Source of the DNA: Dichomitus squalens LYAD-421 SS1
Lineage: Eukaryota > Basidiomycota > Agaricomycetes > Polyporales > Polyporaceae
Reading direction: 5' to 3'
Assembly: GCF_000275845.1 (NCBI RefSeq)
Contig: NW_006766883.1
Span: forward strand, 200,182-264,181
Length of the DNA: 64,000 nt
Shown piece by piece: positions 13,940-25,900 of this stretch (positions within the stretch are counted from its first letter, which is position 1; the number at the start of each line of letters is the position of its first letter). The translations under genes and the position numbers were made by a program. Under the pieces are notes generated by a model, which saw only the letters and a program-made list of their open reading frames with translations, did not search any database and was not told the DNA's origin.

Positions 13940-15264
13940 ATGTCCACCTTGAAGCAGAAAATCGGACCAAGTACGCTTCGTCTTCTTCGCTGTTGTCTTG
14001 ATACGTGATACTCACAGTCCGCCCTTTCAGTTGCAGGCGCCCCTCCTTCGGAAACTATACTGCCGGAATACGTCTACTTCAAGAACCCAGATGGCAAGTA
14101 TCTCAAGCACTTGCCCAACAACATCGGATGGTACGGCCTCAAGTGGGAGCCCACTAAGCCCGATCTCGATACCCGTTTCAAGATTGTTCAAATCCCTGAC
14201 CATCCTGTGCGTTGTTTCAGGTCTCTCTGAATTATAACGCTAATGTCGGACATTTTCTAGGGAAAGTTCTATGTCACGGGTCCTGCTGAGGATTACTACA
14301 CCACCGTCTATAACCACAAAAATTCTGGGAGCACTAAACTATACGACACAGACCAATCCAAGCTCCCATCAAACGCCCCGTCCCCTTACCCCGACGCCCT
14401 CTGGCGCATCGTCTCTCTCGGAGGTGATGACATCTACCTGATCCGTAACGCGACGTACGACCGCCCCACTGTCTTCTTGAGCAACAACGATAATCAGCGC
14501 TACAAGCTCTGGGACCACAACAACGACTCCTGGCTCGATGTCGTCCGCACGACGACCTACGCCAACGATTCGAACAAGATCAAGGTCGAGCGCGCAGCAC
14601 TCAAGACGGAGGTATATGATGTCAAGTATAATGTTGAGGATGCGGATCTCGTCGAGCTCCAACCTACGATTGCGATCGAGAAGGTGTTGGAGAACAATAC
14701 GGGCTCTGAGGGCTCCCAGAGTGTTGCGTACACTTATACGAAGAGCGACGAGGGAACCTGGAACAACGTTGCCGGAATTGAGTTGGGACAATCGGTACGT
14801 CAGAACTCTCAGATCATCTCGGTGACTTCAGAGAGGCTGTCGGCCTCGAGATATTTGTTGCTCAATCCGGTTCTAATCCCAGTTCGAATTTGACGCCAAA
14901 GTGCCTTTCGTCGCTAAGGGGAAGTTGGAGATATCCTTCACCGAGTCCTACCAACACGAGTGGGGTGGATCGACCATCAAATCCACCTCGGTCACCACCA
15001 CGACTAACATCACCGTCCCTGCGCACACCAAAGTCAAGCTGACCGTGCTGATCTACAAGACGCAGCTCAACATCCCGTTCACCTACACGGTTTGTAATTC
15101 TCAACAGTTATCTCCACTTTCTTGACAATGTGCTGATCAGGCCTCTCTAGGAGAGGGTTACTCTGTACGACGGAAGTGTTATCACGACCAAGAACAAGGA
15201 GGGTATTTACTATAACGTCCAGTTCATCAAAGACCATGCTATCACTGACATCATTGGGAAGTGA
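13940..15264 (+). CDS. aerolysin-like (natterin/haemolytic-lectin type) protein
   Basis: Likely member of the ETX/MTX2-aerolysin superfamily of beta-pore-forming proteins found sporadically in fungi. The start MSTLKQKIG has no signal peptide, so the protein would be leaderless and intracellular, as in known mushroom haemolytic lectins. Roughly the first 150 residues look all-beta and aromatic/Gly-rich (YVYFKNPDGKYLKHL, DALWRIVSLGGDDIYLIRN), consistent with a beta-trefoil-like or DUF3421-like module. The second half has the alternating Ser/Thr pattern of an aerolysin pore module (SVAYTYTKSDEGTW, ISFTESYQHEW, STSVTTTTNITVPAHTKVKL) and ends near DHAITDIIGK. Short introns split it, and the frame is open throughout. 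No immunity or partner gene is adjacent. The exact N-terminal fold and its ligand are uncertain. Confidence 0.75.
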
Positions 15265-17874
15265 ATGCCTCAGTGATTTGTAGGCGCGTTGAGACCTCCT
15301 TGAGAAGGCGTTGCAAAAGTTTCTTGGCGACGAGAAGGAAGTGTCGAAGGCTTCGAGGTGCAGGTGTTGTAGTGTTGATTTCCTTGTAGCCTTTGTTGCC
15401 TGAATCATGGTACTGCCGTATCGCTATACACTCGCGTCGAGGGATCGGTGTCAAATAAGCTGTACCCATGATGAGACCCCATGGAGCGGACAACAGCATG
15501 CCGCTGACGGACGAGAAGTCTACACAGCTCTCACCTCCACGAGGCGCCCCCGAGTGCGATAGCCAGTGAAGGGCGAGCTCGCTCCGCAAATGCTTGATAT
15601 ACTTGTTGGTACAAGGCTCTATGGGATAGGCACCGGAAGACAGTTGTTCACCTGTAGTGCACCGCTCTTCCGCTCGATCGACAGCAAGGGCCGACGCACC
15701 CGACTCGAAGCTCCGAACCGAGCTGACGCCGGACGTGCGAGCAGCGGCCGTCGAGGCAGACTTGTCGACAGACGTGCCAGATCGGAGATGTATGCGACCG
15801 GGTTGGTGGAAGACCTCTGACAACTGGTATTCTGTTGTGTCATCATGACCTTATGCAAGTGTCCTCGAGAGGTATATTGCGCAGTCCCTGGAAGGCAATC
15901 CTGCTCGCCCCATGTCAACAGCTCTGACCTAATCGAGCACTCCGACGCAGCTTGGGGCAGAAGCGAAGTGAGATCAGATGAGACATGTACGTAGTTAGGC
16001 AGTAATGACACCGGCGGCTTGGTGCGTAGCCGCAGCTACACGACCGTCCATCTGGGAAGTACGACTGTGTTTATATCAAGCGCTGCGCCTTGGACGGTGC
16101 AAGCGAAGAGCATACATCCGCTGCGCACGTATTGGGCAGTTCATTTTGCTCTGGAACATCCGTAGATCGAGGCGGCCCAATGACATGGCCTTGAGAATGG
16201 TACTACCCCATCACCCCGTAGCGACAACCGTGACCTAGGGCGCAAAGTAACCGTCAAGAAAACATGTTAGTGTAGACTTCAGATTCAAATCGAGTACTGC
16301 CACCTCTCGGGGTCCGGTCGAGAGCGTTGCATAGGCGATTCCCACTCGATGTTAGCAGTGTACGAACGTAGCCAGGCAATGTGTCCGAGATGAGCTCGTA
16401 GCCTTCTCTCCAAATTTGGGCCTGTGTTGTTGCACGAGCGACTGTGTCTGCGACATGCTTCTCGCAGTGCGGTCCATGTGCCTGGGCACTATGGTGCACG
16501 GAGGTCCTGACGTGCTGAAATAAGCTTGTCACCGGCAAGAATTACACATATCCACATTGAGCTTACCCGTGAATGTTGGGATTGGCGAGAACACAGCGAT
16601 ATGTTGCCTTGTACTTCCCAACATGCACCCATCGCTTCAATACGAAGGCGCGCCTAGACGCCAACCCACTCCGTTCGCAGGATCCCGGCGTCCTCCTATT
16701 CCATTCACGACGAGGACAACCTGATTAAATTTAATCAGGGCCTGGTACTCACCTCTCCCCGACGAAGGCAGACCAGTCGGCGACGGCGGGACCCTACTCG
16801 ATTCCTCAAAATCGATGCTCACCACACTTCGTAATCACGGGTCCCGCGGCCTCCGGGAGTGGGCGGCCCAAGTTGCCGTAGCCGAGCACATACGCGTAAA
16901 GCGGAGCTGATCATACCGTCGAACTGAGGCCCAGTCGCCCACCCTACATAGATCTGACCAGGCATAGACCCCTATGTGACCGGATGGAAGCCCCTCTGAG
17001 GTACCTGTGCTGGAAAGTCGCGAGCACGATCGTATGTGGAGGCATCTCAGCTTTGCCATCATGCGAAGTGGCGAGGGAGAGAGCCACCAACAAACCTTGT
17101 GGCTCCGGTGGTTGTTGCGGCCATGAAGATATGCAGCTGGTCGCCCCCAGGTTCTCCTCCAGTCGCAGCGCGGGTGCCCGAATCACGAAGAATTATCAGT
17201 GCGCTTATCATTGTCATTAATGGGAAGTCGGAGGACAGCGCCTGATCTGCGTCCGTCGCGAGTCCAACTGCGATATCGCCTCGTAATGGCATAACGCGAG
17301 TTCCCTTTGTATCGTCAGCACACCTCGTTGCCCGACATGTGAGTGCCGAGGCCCGGGCCCATCTGTTTGGGAAGGCTCTGAGTGCCAACGGAAACTGGAC
17401 ATAAGTAAGTACTGCAACAAACGTCAAGTGAAGTCCGCGGCTGACCGTTTGGTGGACATGAGAAGGGGAGCTTGAATCAGGTTAGAGTCGAGGACAAAAG
17501 CCTGCCCCACGCCCCTGTGCACAAAGGTTTGTTGGATGGCATGCGGCAGACCAGACCAACTGATACCGTCCGGGCTGCAACGAGATTGACCACGTCGCTA
17601 AGAAGACTGTGTATATCAGAGAATTCTCACCAGAGAAATACCTTTGGATGTGAAGAGATGAGCGGACAAGGGCTGGCTCAGTTCCCAAACGCTGCGCGCT
17701 TCAGGTCAAATGAATATCGCCCGTACTCGTTCAGTTCACTCTAACCAACCACCATTACCCTTCAAGATAGCGGGACTGCAGGCCTCAAAAGTAAGCGAAA
17801 TCTTGCCTAGAGGGATACAGAGCCTTGCAGCCTGTCGCAGACAGGTCTCCAGTAGTGCTGGAAAAACAAGCCCA
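15265..17874. other. gene-poor interval
   Basis: No supportable gene in 2.6 kb. A minus-strand frame at 15251-15823 overlaps the end of the upstream gene and has no conserved motif. Plus-strand frames near 17000-17240 likewise show none. The interval contains the 20-bp palindrome at 16720-16739. Confidence 0.5.
16720..16739. repeat. 20-bp perfect palindrome
   Basis: CCTGATTAAATTTAATCAGG reads identically on both strands, with no loop. It is AT-rich in its centre and sits in otherwise GC-richer intergenic sequence, so it could be a dimeric protein-binding site. Confidence 0.8.
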
Positions 17875-18210
17875 TGCAAAAAAGATTGCAGACCGAAGCG
17901 CGCGATTTTTGCTTGTCCCTGGTTTGTCCCCGGTCGGCTACGGCGAGAACTCCTGTTTCGGACACCGGGGCGCTCACAAGGGCTCCGTTCGACAAGACCA
18001 TACTTGAGTCTGAGACCCGTTTTCTGCTGCCAAAATGCACAACCATGTTCTTTGCCTCCACAATACAACTTTCCGAGTACTTCCGGTAGGTTTGCAGCTG
18101 AATCATTGACCATGCTGCAAAGAGGGCTTCCCGTATCGCAGGCGTTTCCCCGGGTGGCCAAACAGGACCAAACCGGATTTTGCGCGCTTCGGTCTGCAAT
18201 CTTTTTTGCA
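17875..18210. mobile_element. 336-bp MITE-like element with 29-bp perfect TIRs
   Basis: The left end (17875-17903) begins TGCAAAAAAGATTGCAGACC and continues GAAGCGCGC. The complement of the right end (18182-18210) is identical over all 29 bases. The interior is about 278 bases and encodes no transposase. Frames crossing it on both strands are open only because of the mirrored ends. I could not identify a clean target-site duplication: the left flank is CAAGCCCA and the right flank AAGCACTG. The length, absence of coding capacity and perfect inverted ends fit a non-autonomous DNA transposon that moved recently. The superfamily is unknown. Confidence 0.75.
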
Positions 18211-19325
18211 AAGCACTGTAAGACGATTGTATATCAGTAGAAGCCGAATGGTCGGTCCCGAATGCTTGGTGACCGAGCGGATGCTGGGAACGTATCCAGG
18301 TCGAACGAGCCTAGAGCCTTTGGCTGGTGCCAAGCACATGACACGGAACGAAAGCATCCTATTGTCCTAGATGAGAAGGATACACGTCAATCGGCCGTCT
18401 GATTATGGAGTGACTGCACGCATAGGTGAAGCAAGTATGATCGATAGCGCTACCACCGCCAGAAGGATATCGCACTTTGAGGACGAGATTCTTGGTAGGC
18501 GGCGCTTACTGAGCTGTTATATGACTAGTATCTTGACGGTGCTCGAACGTCCAGAAGCCACAATGGAATGGAATCGTGGTAGTCAAGGCGCGCAAATATA
18601 GCCCATCTTCACCGGTTCACCGCTCGCTTCCGGACTCCAAGAAGTGATCAGAATGTCGGCGATGTAGCTGAGGAGACAACAAGCCTACCATGAGCCACGG
18701 TGGTGAGGTGGGCCTGTATCATCTTCGTTCTGGACGTTCACATATGTCTGGGCCGACACATGTACAGGCCGCGGTTCGAAAAGGGGCGGCTTTCCGATTA
18801 TCCGATCTGTCCGCCACAGCCTTGCCAAGTAAGGGTGTGGCAGTGCACGACGTCTGCGGTTTCGACAAGCTGCGAGTTGTAAACTCACTAACACCTGGGA
18901 CACTCCCTCATCAAGGCAACTTCAGTACTATAGTCGGTGTTGATCCTCCTGTGCGACTTCTGCATGAAATTGTGTGCTATTCTCCCGGCCGGGCCGAGAC
19001 CGGGCGTATGCAGTCGTTATGGATCCGCCTGGCACGGAGGGCGGCCGGCACGATGCCGAGAATCGCCTAGTCCTCATGACACTCCACCCACATTGTCAGC
19101 CTCATCAACTATCGCTCTGATTCGCTGGGAACTATCTGCGGGGTGATATGTTCCTGGCGCAAGGTCGTCGAGCGCAGCGCGCGGCAGCTGAGCGTACGTT
19201 ACCTGGTCGCACGACCGTTCTTGGAGTGACATCTCACAGCAATCCCTTCTATTTTCTACCATCTCCCCTCCCTCCTGCTTTCAGCCAGTCCCTGCCTAGT
19301 CCGGCGCGCGACAGGTGGGACCAAC
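18211..19325. other. intergenic stretch before IPC synthase
   Basis: No supportable gene. Frames near 18690-19070 are open on the plus strand but without a recognisable motif or splice structure. The last 100 bases are pyrimidine-rich (CTCCCCTCCCTCCTGC near 19261-19280), a common feature of promoters just upstream of fungal start codons. Confidence 0.5.
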
Positions 19326-20945
19326 ATGGCCTCCAAACTTCTCCTATTGCTTCTCCTCATCCCGGGACTTATCGGCGTGGCAATGCTCTTCCCTCCCGGA
19401 CGTCGGTTGGTCCGCCATTGCGTCGACGTGCTCCTAAACGGCAAGACGCCGCTGCGCTGGCTCGCCGGCCTGCTAGCGGGCATCCTGCCACCAGTAACGT
19501 GGACGCTGGCTTTCAAGTGCGCGAGGTTGATACCGGATGAGTGGCGACCAAAGGTACGTCCGCCGCAGTCACACGACGGTCGAGTTGTCGACGTTCCTTG
19601 CCCAGATCCACACCCATGTTCTCCCAAAACTCGAGGCGAAGCTTCTATCGTCAGCTGGGATACTGTTTGTCACGTTGTGCCTAGTGCCGTTGGCCATGCT
19701 CGTTCGAACGCGCTGCCACACGGCCCTATCCCGCAAACTATACCCCGCCCTTGTCGTCCTGTTTCCTCTCTGGCTCAAGGTCCTCAATATGCTGGCACTA
19801 GACCTGCCTACGGTGAGGCAGCTTCTCGAGCGGGCTATCGCGAATAACAACATGCTGACGCACCTGGGCCTGCAGACCCCTGAACAAGACGTCGTCGCCT
19901 GGATCTTCTACGGCGTTCTTCACTTCGCGTCCCCATTCATTGCAGGCTGGTGGATCTGGGGCTTCGCCCCACCAGGCGCTGCCATCGTGTTCGGTGCGTG
20001 TGTACTCCTCAGGAATGAGAAGCGGCATTGCTTAACTGGTCCCGCGCCGCACAGGTATCACGCTGGGCGCGCAGAACCTCTGTGGTCTCTTCACGCATCT
20101 TGTGTTTCCGAACGCGGCTCCGTGGTTCTACGACGTCTATCCCGCAGACACCGTCCCGGACTACAGCTTTCCGGGAAACCCTGCCGGCCTCGTTCGCGTG
20201 GACGAGGTGCTGGGTACGCACCTCTACAGGGCTGCGTTCAAGAAGAGCCCGGTAAGGATCCGAGAATGCACTGCTACCGTAAGAGGATGAACTCACCTGA
20301 ACGATAGGTCGTGTTTGGGGCACTGCCCAGTCTCCACGCCGCCACCTCGCTGTGTTTCTCTCTGTTCGTTGCCTGTTACGGGGGTCAGTGGGGCATCGTC
20401 ACCATGGTCGTCTACTCGACGTTCATGTTCTGGAGCACAATGTGTGAGTGCACAGCCCAACCATCTCCCAAACGAGCACTGACGTGAGCTTCGCGGCATC
20501 GGACCGGGTCGCCATCCCCCAGACCTGCATCATCGTAAGTCAACGCACACCGCCTCCGAGTCTGCCGCTGGGGCTGCGCGAACTCACCCCTCCTTCGACA
20601 GATTTCGCCATCGATCTGCTCGTAGGCTCGTTCTACGCGCTCGCCGCCTTCGCCGTCACGCAGCACTTCCTCCTCCGGAAGCTAGACGCCAAGTACGTCG
20701 AGGAGGGCCTCACGCGCGGGGTCGACCGCCTCTTCTGCCTCACCCCGCGCCACGCCGCCTACATGCGCGTCCCGTCCTCCCCGCCGCGGACGGGCACGCC
20801 CGACGCCGCTGCGCAGTCCCCGCCGCGCGACGAGGAGGAGTCGGGGCCGGACGTGCGCAGCTTAGACGATAGCTTCCCGATGATGAGCGTGTCCCGTCAG
20901 CAGCCCGCGACGGCTCCTCATTCCTCCCCGACGCAGCTCGCATAA
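19326..20945 (+). CDS. AUR1: inositol phosphorylceramide synthase, Aur1-type PAP2 enzyme
   Basis: Transfers phosphoinositol from phosphatidylinositol to ceramide in the Golgi, the essential fungal sphingolipid step blocked by aureobasidin A. Six exons (19326-19553, 19606-19993, 20055-20251, 20308-20443, 20523-20534, 20602-20945) sum to 1305 bases, or 434 residues. There are several hydrophobic segments, starting with a leucine-rich helix (residues 4-22). The PDYSFPGNPAGL block is followed by FGALPSLHAA, which carries the first PAP2 histidine, and by YLHHHFAIDL, which carries the second histidine and the aspartate. The second motif is created only by splicing in the 12-base exon 20523-20534. 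The C-terminal tail (about 80 residues, Pro/Ser-rich) is predicted cytosolic. Assignment to the Aur1 family is firm; substrate is inferred from the family. Confidence 0.9.
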
Positions 20946-21746
20946 CACTCCATGTCGAGGCTGACGTAGATGGGTCCGCGGATCAGGAGCACATAGGATG
21001 TACATTAGTGACGCATCGGAACGGGCGCGACTGCGCCGCTGTCGCAGCCGCCCATCGCGCATTTCATGGATGTCAACAAGGACCCACAACCCCGCTGCGC
21101 GAATGAATAGAGGCAAAGCCATGCAAGCTCACGGATCCAATTCACACTACATAGCGTATGACGAGTCTGTATGCCCCGATCGGAAGGGACCGGTACATGT
21201 ATGATATCACCGGTCGCCTCACAAGCAATCGGCAGTGCTTTTTGTTGTTGCAGTATATTCAATTTCTTTCTTGTACAAAGGCATAAAGACATAATTCGCA
21301 TGTAATATGTAGGCAGACTACAAAGGAAATGGGAACGATACGCGAGAATAGATAGTTGACGAACGCGTCTAGATAATAGTACTGATACGGCAGACAAGGG
21401 CGAGACTATAGGTAGACGAAGGGCATGACATCACCAACAAGTCAACGAGTGAGCTCGAGCTCGGCAGGTAGAGGGGACATTCAAGGAAGCGCGAACAACG
21501 ATCAACGGGGGCATTGGAAGCGAACCCGTCGACGATGCACACGCAAACATCGAACATCATCGTCGTCACGATGAGAGCACACCACGGCCGGAACATCCAG
21601 ACCTTGAACGGAATCTCTGCACCGCTAGACGGACGTGATTGTTGCCAGCGCTGATATTTAGTGTGAGCCTTGGAAGTCCCCGGCTAGACAAATTGTAACT
21701 CACGCAAACCAGAAAGCAATCGCATAGGGGATAGCATCACAACCGT
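20946..21746. other. intergenic, converging 3' ends
   Basis: Separates the 3' ends of IPC synthase and the C2H2 regulator. I see no gene. It presumably holds both 3' untranslated regions; AT-rich stretches near 21240-21320 would fit polyadenylation signals. Confidence 0.5.
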
Positions 21747-22995
21747 TTACTTCACATCATCGCACTCACAACCCTTCTCCTTGCCCTTGCCGACCCAGCT
21801 ACGACCACACTGTTCACACCACGCGCGACGCCCGCTGTCGACGCCAATAGGGCGCCCAGGGTTCGCCGCGGCCTGCAAAGCCGTTACCGTCTCGGTGCGA
21901 TGGATGGAGACCATGTGACGCGTGAGGTCGTGTTTGCGGCTGAAAGAGCGACCGCATGACTTGTGGTGGCAAGCGTAAGGCTTGAGGCGGTTGGGGTCAT
22001 GGGTCTGGATGTGGGTCTTGAGGTTGTACGCACGAGCGAACGCTGCAAGAGGTTCGTGTCAGCTGAATTAGATTGCTAAATGATTATGCGTTACCTCGAG
22101 GACACGTCGGGCACTGGTACTTGCGCTTCGGGTCTTCTTGCATACTCTCCATCTTGGTGCGTTGGGCGGTGAGCGAGGGGTGAGACACGCCCGACGGATG
22201 GGACATTGAAGCCGACATCTGCGGGGACACGCTCGCAGTCGAACGGGCCTGCGGGACTTGGGACTGCATGACACGGCCGCCATACTTGTTGAGCTGCACT
22301 TGCGCCGAGGGGTAGTAGTCGGAAGCTGCCGAGCTGCCAAGCCGGACCTGCTGCGGCTGCGCGGGCTCGTAGTCTGAGAAAGAGCCACGGGGGGAGGAGT
22401 ACGCGGGCGAGTACTGTGAGATGTTGGGAACGCTGCTCGGAGAGCTACGGATGGAAGGCGAGTTCGGAAGGGCGCCGAAGGAGTTGGGGTCGTCGTGGGT
22501 GGGCATGGCCATGCGCTGGAACTCCATGTCGAGTTGCTCTTGGGTGAGGGAATAGACGCTAGAAGGGTAGTTGGACGTGGGAGACTGGGCCTTGAAGTTG
22601 TAGTAGCTCTCTGAACGACTGGATAGATTATCGTTGTAGGCAGAATCATAACCCGACACCGACTCAGACGAGACGGTGAAGGTCGACGGCGGACCGAAGG
22701 TGGGAGTCTCGCCGCGGTAGAAGGAGAAGTCGGCGGCGTCGACGGGGATAAGACTCAGCTCCGCGTCGAAAGCAGCGAGGGAGTTGTCGAGCTCAAGTTC
22801 AAACTGGTCAGGGTGAGGAGCAACAACGTCGAGTCCGGACTGGGAGTAGTTGAAGAAGTCAAAGGACTGCTTCTGGTTCTCGATACCGTCGAGGGCGATG
22901 GTGGAATGTGCTGCGGGCTCGAGCTTGTTGTGATATGCTTGAGGCTCGAATGCAGCGGACTGAGGGTAGAACTGGGCGAAAGTTGGGTCCGACAT
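21747..22995 (-). CDS. C2H2 zinc-finger transcription factor (Swi5/Ace2-like fingers)
   Basis: A nuclear DNA-binding regulator. From ATG at 22995 about 300 residues are Ser/Pro/Tyr/Gln-rich and lack known domains (MSDPTFAQFYPQ, then long polar stretches), typical of a fungal activation region. Near residue 315 comes KYQCPTCPRAFARAYNLKTHIQTH, then YACHHKSCGRSFSRKHDLTRHMVSIH. Both are complete C2H2 fingers; a degenerate third Cys-rich unit, CEQCGRSW...CECDDVK, lies at the end. The YNLKTHIQTH and HDLTRH spacing resembles Swi5/Ace2 and Crz1 fingers, but orthology is not certain. One intron (about 22047-22095) interrupts the first finger between its cysteines and histidines. The frame stops at the TAA at 21747. 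Confidence 0.85.
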
Positions 22996-25900
22996 GGCAG
23001 AAGTGGGGAGGTTTATAACTGCGGAAGGAGAGTATATGAGGGGAGAAAGAGGAATGCGAGTGCTTGCTGGAGGGGAGATGGTGGTGAGGAGAAAAGGGCG
23101 AATGCTGCGGATTAGGCACACGTATGCGTTCCCACTCCGTGCCCATGCTGTGCCGCTCGGCAACAGGGCGCTAACGTAGTAACCTCCCGCTTGCCCGATC
23201 CGGCTCCCCATCAAGCCGCCATCCTCACCACCCCGCCATCCTGGCCTCTTTGTCCTTGTCGCCAGGCTGATTCCATCGCCTCAATCTTCTTCCCCCGTCC
23301 GCCGCCCCCGACGATACCGTCGAGGTGCACTCAGATTTGCTCGTCCCGCTGCTCGCAACCAACCCGGTCACGCAACTCCACACTGAGGATATCATGCGCC
23401 CCACGGCCGGCACCGCCCACGCGACGCCATGACTCATGTCCAGCGCGCCGCCGCGAGTACTTTGACAGCCCGCGCTAGAGCCTATTTGTTTCAATCACCT
23501 TCCTACCTCCCGTCTGGGAGCGGTCACTTTCCTGAGAAACACACCGAGGGACCACCCGGATATGGGAGCCTCTACAGCACTCCAGCCGTAGCCGCTACGA
23601 CCCACTGGCCCGCGAATCTCCTCATCAGCTTCTCTGCCAAACGGTATCCCTCCAGCCCATCTGCCCAGCACAGCCTCTTCGCTCCTCCTGCCGCACCGTT
23701 GCCCGCATTGATATTTTCCAATTCGCGTAGTACAACAACACAGCTCCCATTTTCCCTCGCTGTTTTCGACCTTAATTGTGATCGCTCGACCCTATCGCAG
23801 AAATCCTCCTGCCCCTTCTGACCACTTGACTAACCCAAGTATACACACCCTTACGCAACCTGCGTCTAGAGCTCCGCGACTGATCGGATACTCCATCCCA
23901 ATGACCCTTTCACCATTTGTTTCATTCCTTTTGTCGGCCACCACCCAGTCTTGTGAATATTGGCTGGAACTCGCCGCGAGCGATCTTCCTCCTCTTCGTG
24001 TTTCAGAATCATGCGAACGCTTACTTCGGGGGTGCGTCTGGGTGTGTGGAACCGACCCAGGCTGACTGCCTAGTTCCGACCCAACATGCACCTTGTGTCA
24101 CTGAAGACGCAGGGTACTCAGTCGGGGAACGGCATTCATTTCCGTGTCAAGAAGAAGCCCTTTCCCCCCGAAGCTACCAACCATCCTCACTATTGCTCGA
24201 GAGCAATGCATCTGCCCGTTCAACATGCGGTTTGTGTGCTGCGCTCTGCGGTATGACACAGCATGGCTCTTCGGATGCTTGTCCCATCACGGTGGACAGC
24301 CTTCACCGCGGATCCTTCGATTCGATGATCTCATTCCTATCTTCGAACCAGATAACCAGATCACATTCCCCACCGCCATCTGTCAGATTATCAAGCTATC
24401 CCTCCCTTGCCTTTTGCCCATCACTCCGCATAATAGCCAGTTACGATCGGTGAGCCCCATCACAACAAAACTTCTAGCGACTTTGACCGAATGGGTAGTC
24501 AGTGCCTTTGCACGGCGACGGAGGACCACCGGGCTAGTTTCACGAGGCCTCATAGAGTTCGCCAACAAATTCGTACGCGACGAACATCAAGTTACTCAAC
24601 GGCTATGTGGATGTAATAATGCATATGACCAACTCGCCAACGGTGCAAAATAGACACCTGCTCGGTACCATCGTGCCGGTGATCTATTCGGAACGTCCTC
24701 GACGTCGGCTTTCGCCTAATCTCGTGAAGACGACGTTGTCGAGGGCATCTCAGACGGTAGTGCCTTACCGTCTCCGCAGCTTCGACGTCTTGCGGCCCTA
24801 ACCGCTAAGCCCTGCGCCCGTAGTGCGCGCGCAGTACGCAGTTAAGCACCAGTAGTATATGAACTCCCGGGGCCGACATCGCTTAGGCCTACCCCGATGC
24901 TTTCCCCCATCTCATCTCCAGAGCTTCGTCGGCCTCCCAGACTGTGATGCATTGGCTGCAATGTATGCATACCCGTGACAACCGAGAAGGTGATGCCACG
25001 GTGTGATCTCACCATATCATCCGTACGTGACTATGCCAACGTTTCTTCCGTTCCGCGCTACCGTAAAGTAGCTAGATGCCAAACTCTTTGAGGTTCCAAT
25101 CGCAAATGCATCCGTTCTCATGGTGTTGTTCACGCGTTAGGTGATTGCTAGACCATCCACTTTGAGGCGTGCCGGAAGTCGGGGTCAACGCCGCCGGTTA
25201 CTGTTCATCACATACCGAACTTCAGGATAGATCACCTCAATCGCCGCACTGAAACGCCTTGGAAGTACCATCCACATCGCATACATACGGAATCCGGGTA
25301 GAGGCGTTGCACTGGGGGAGTACATTGTGGAGCGCTATGAATGTTGAGCAATTGGTGAGCTCACACTCGCCCTTGGTCGCCGCGTCTTCTTTTGGCATGC
25401 AATCTGTCGCACTGTCTCCGAGGAGTGGACCGTCACTTTGAACTCTCGCGACGGGCCGCACAGTTACGTATCTGACCACCACGCCTCGGCGCTGGGGTGC
25501 TCCGCTGACCAGACATCGGGCGCGCGGGATTCAAACTGAATGTCCGGCTACGTGAGCTGCTAAGGTTCGTTTTTACTGTTAGGACGAGCAGCACGCTTGG
25601 GTGGGGAATTCCCGACGACTGATGCATGTCTCCGACACCTAGACCACGGCACGTTCGACCACGCCCTCAGGATGTTTCCATGGCATTCGTGAGGTGCACC
25701 GTTCCGTCCGAGGCACGGACCTATGGAGAGACGAACATTCACACCGACGTCACTGCTCCCGAACAGTGAGGACGTCTCCATGGCACCAACTCATGACCCA
25801 CGGCCCGCTGGACTGAGCTCTGTGCAGCGTGCACGCGTGCGCGCAAGTATGCGCGTCAGCCACATGCGAATACGAGCCTGACTAGCGTCACAGACCTTGC

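Noticed and set aside
15251..15823. 190-residue minus-strand open frame
   Set aside because: Overlaps the 3' end of the aerolysin-like gene, has no recognisable domain, and its composition looks like chance open frame in GC-rich DNA.
17710..18240. Long plus- and minus-strand frames at 17.7-18.2 kb
   Set aside because: They cross the MITE and are open because of its mirrored ends. The repeated peptide CKKDCRPKRA on both strands is simply the inverted repeat.
23225..23494. Minus-strand frame upstream of the C2H2 gene
   Set aside because: No domain, no good ATG context; likely promoter sequence.
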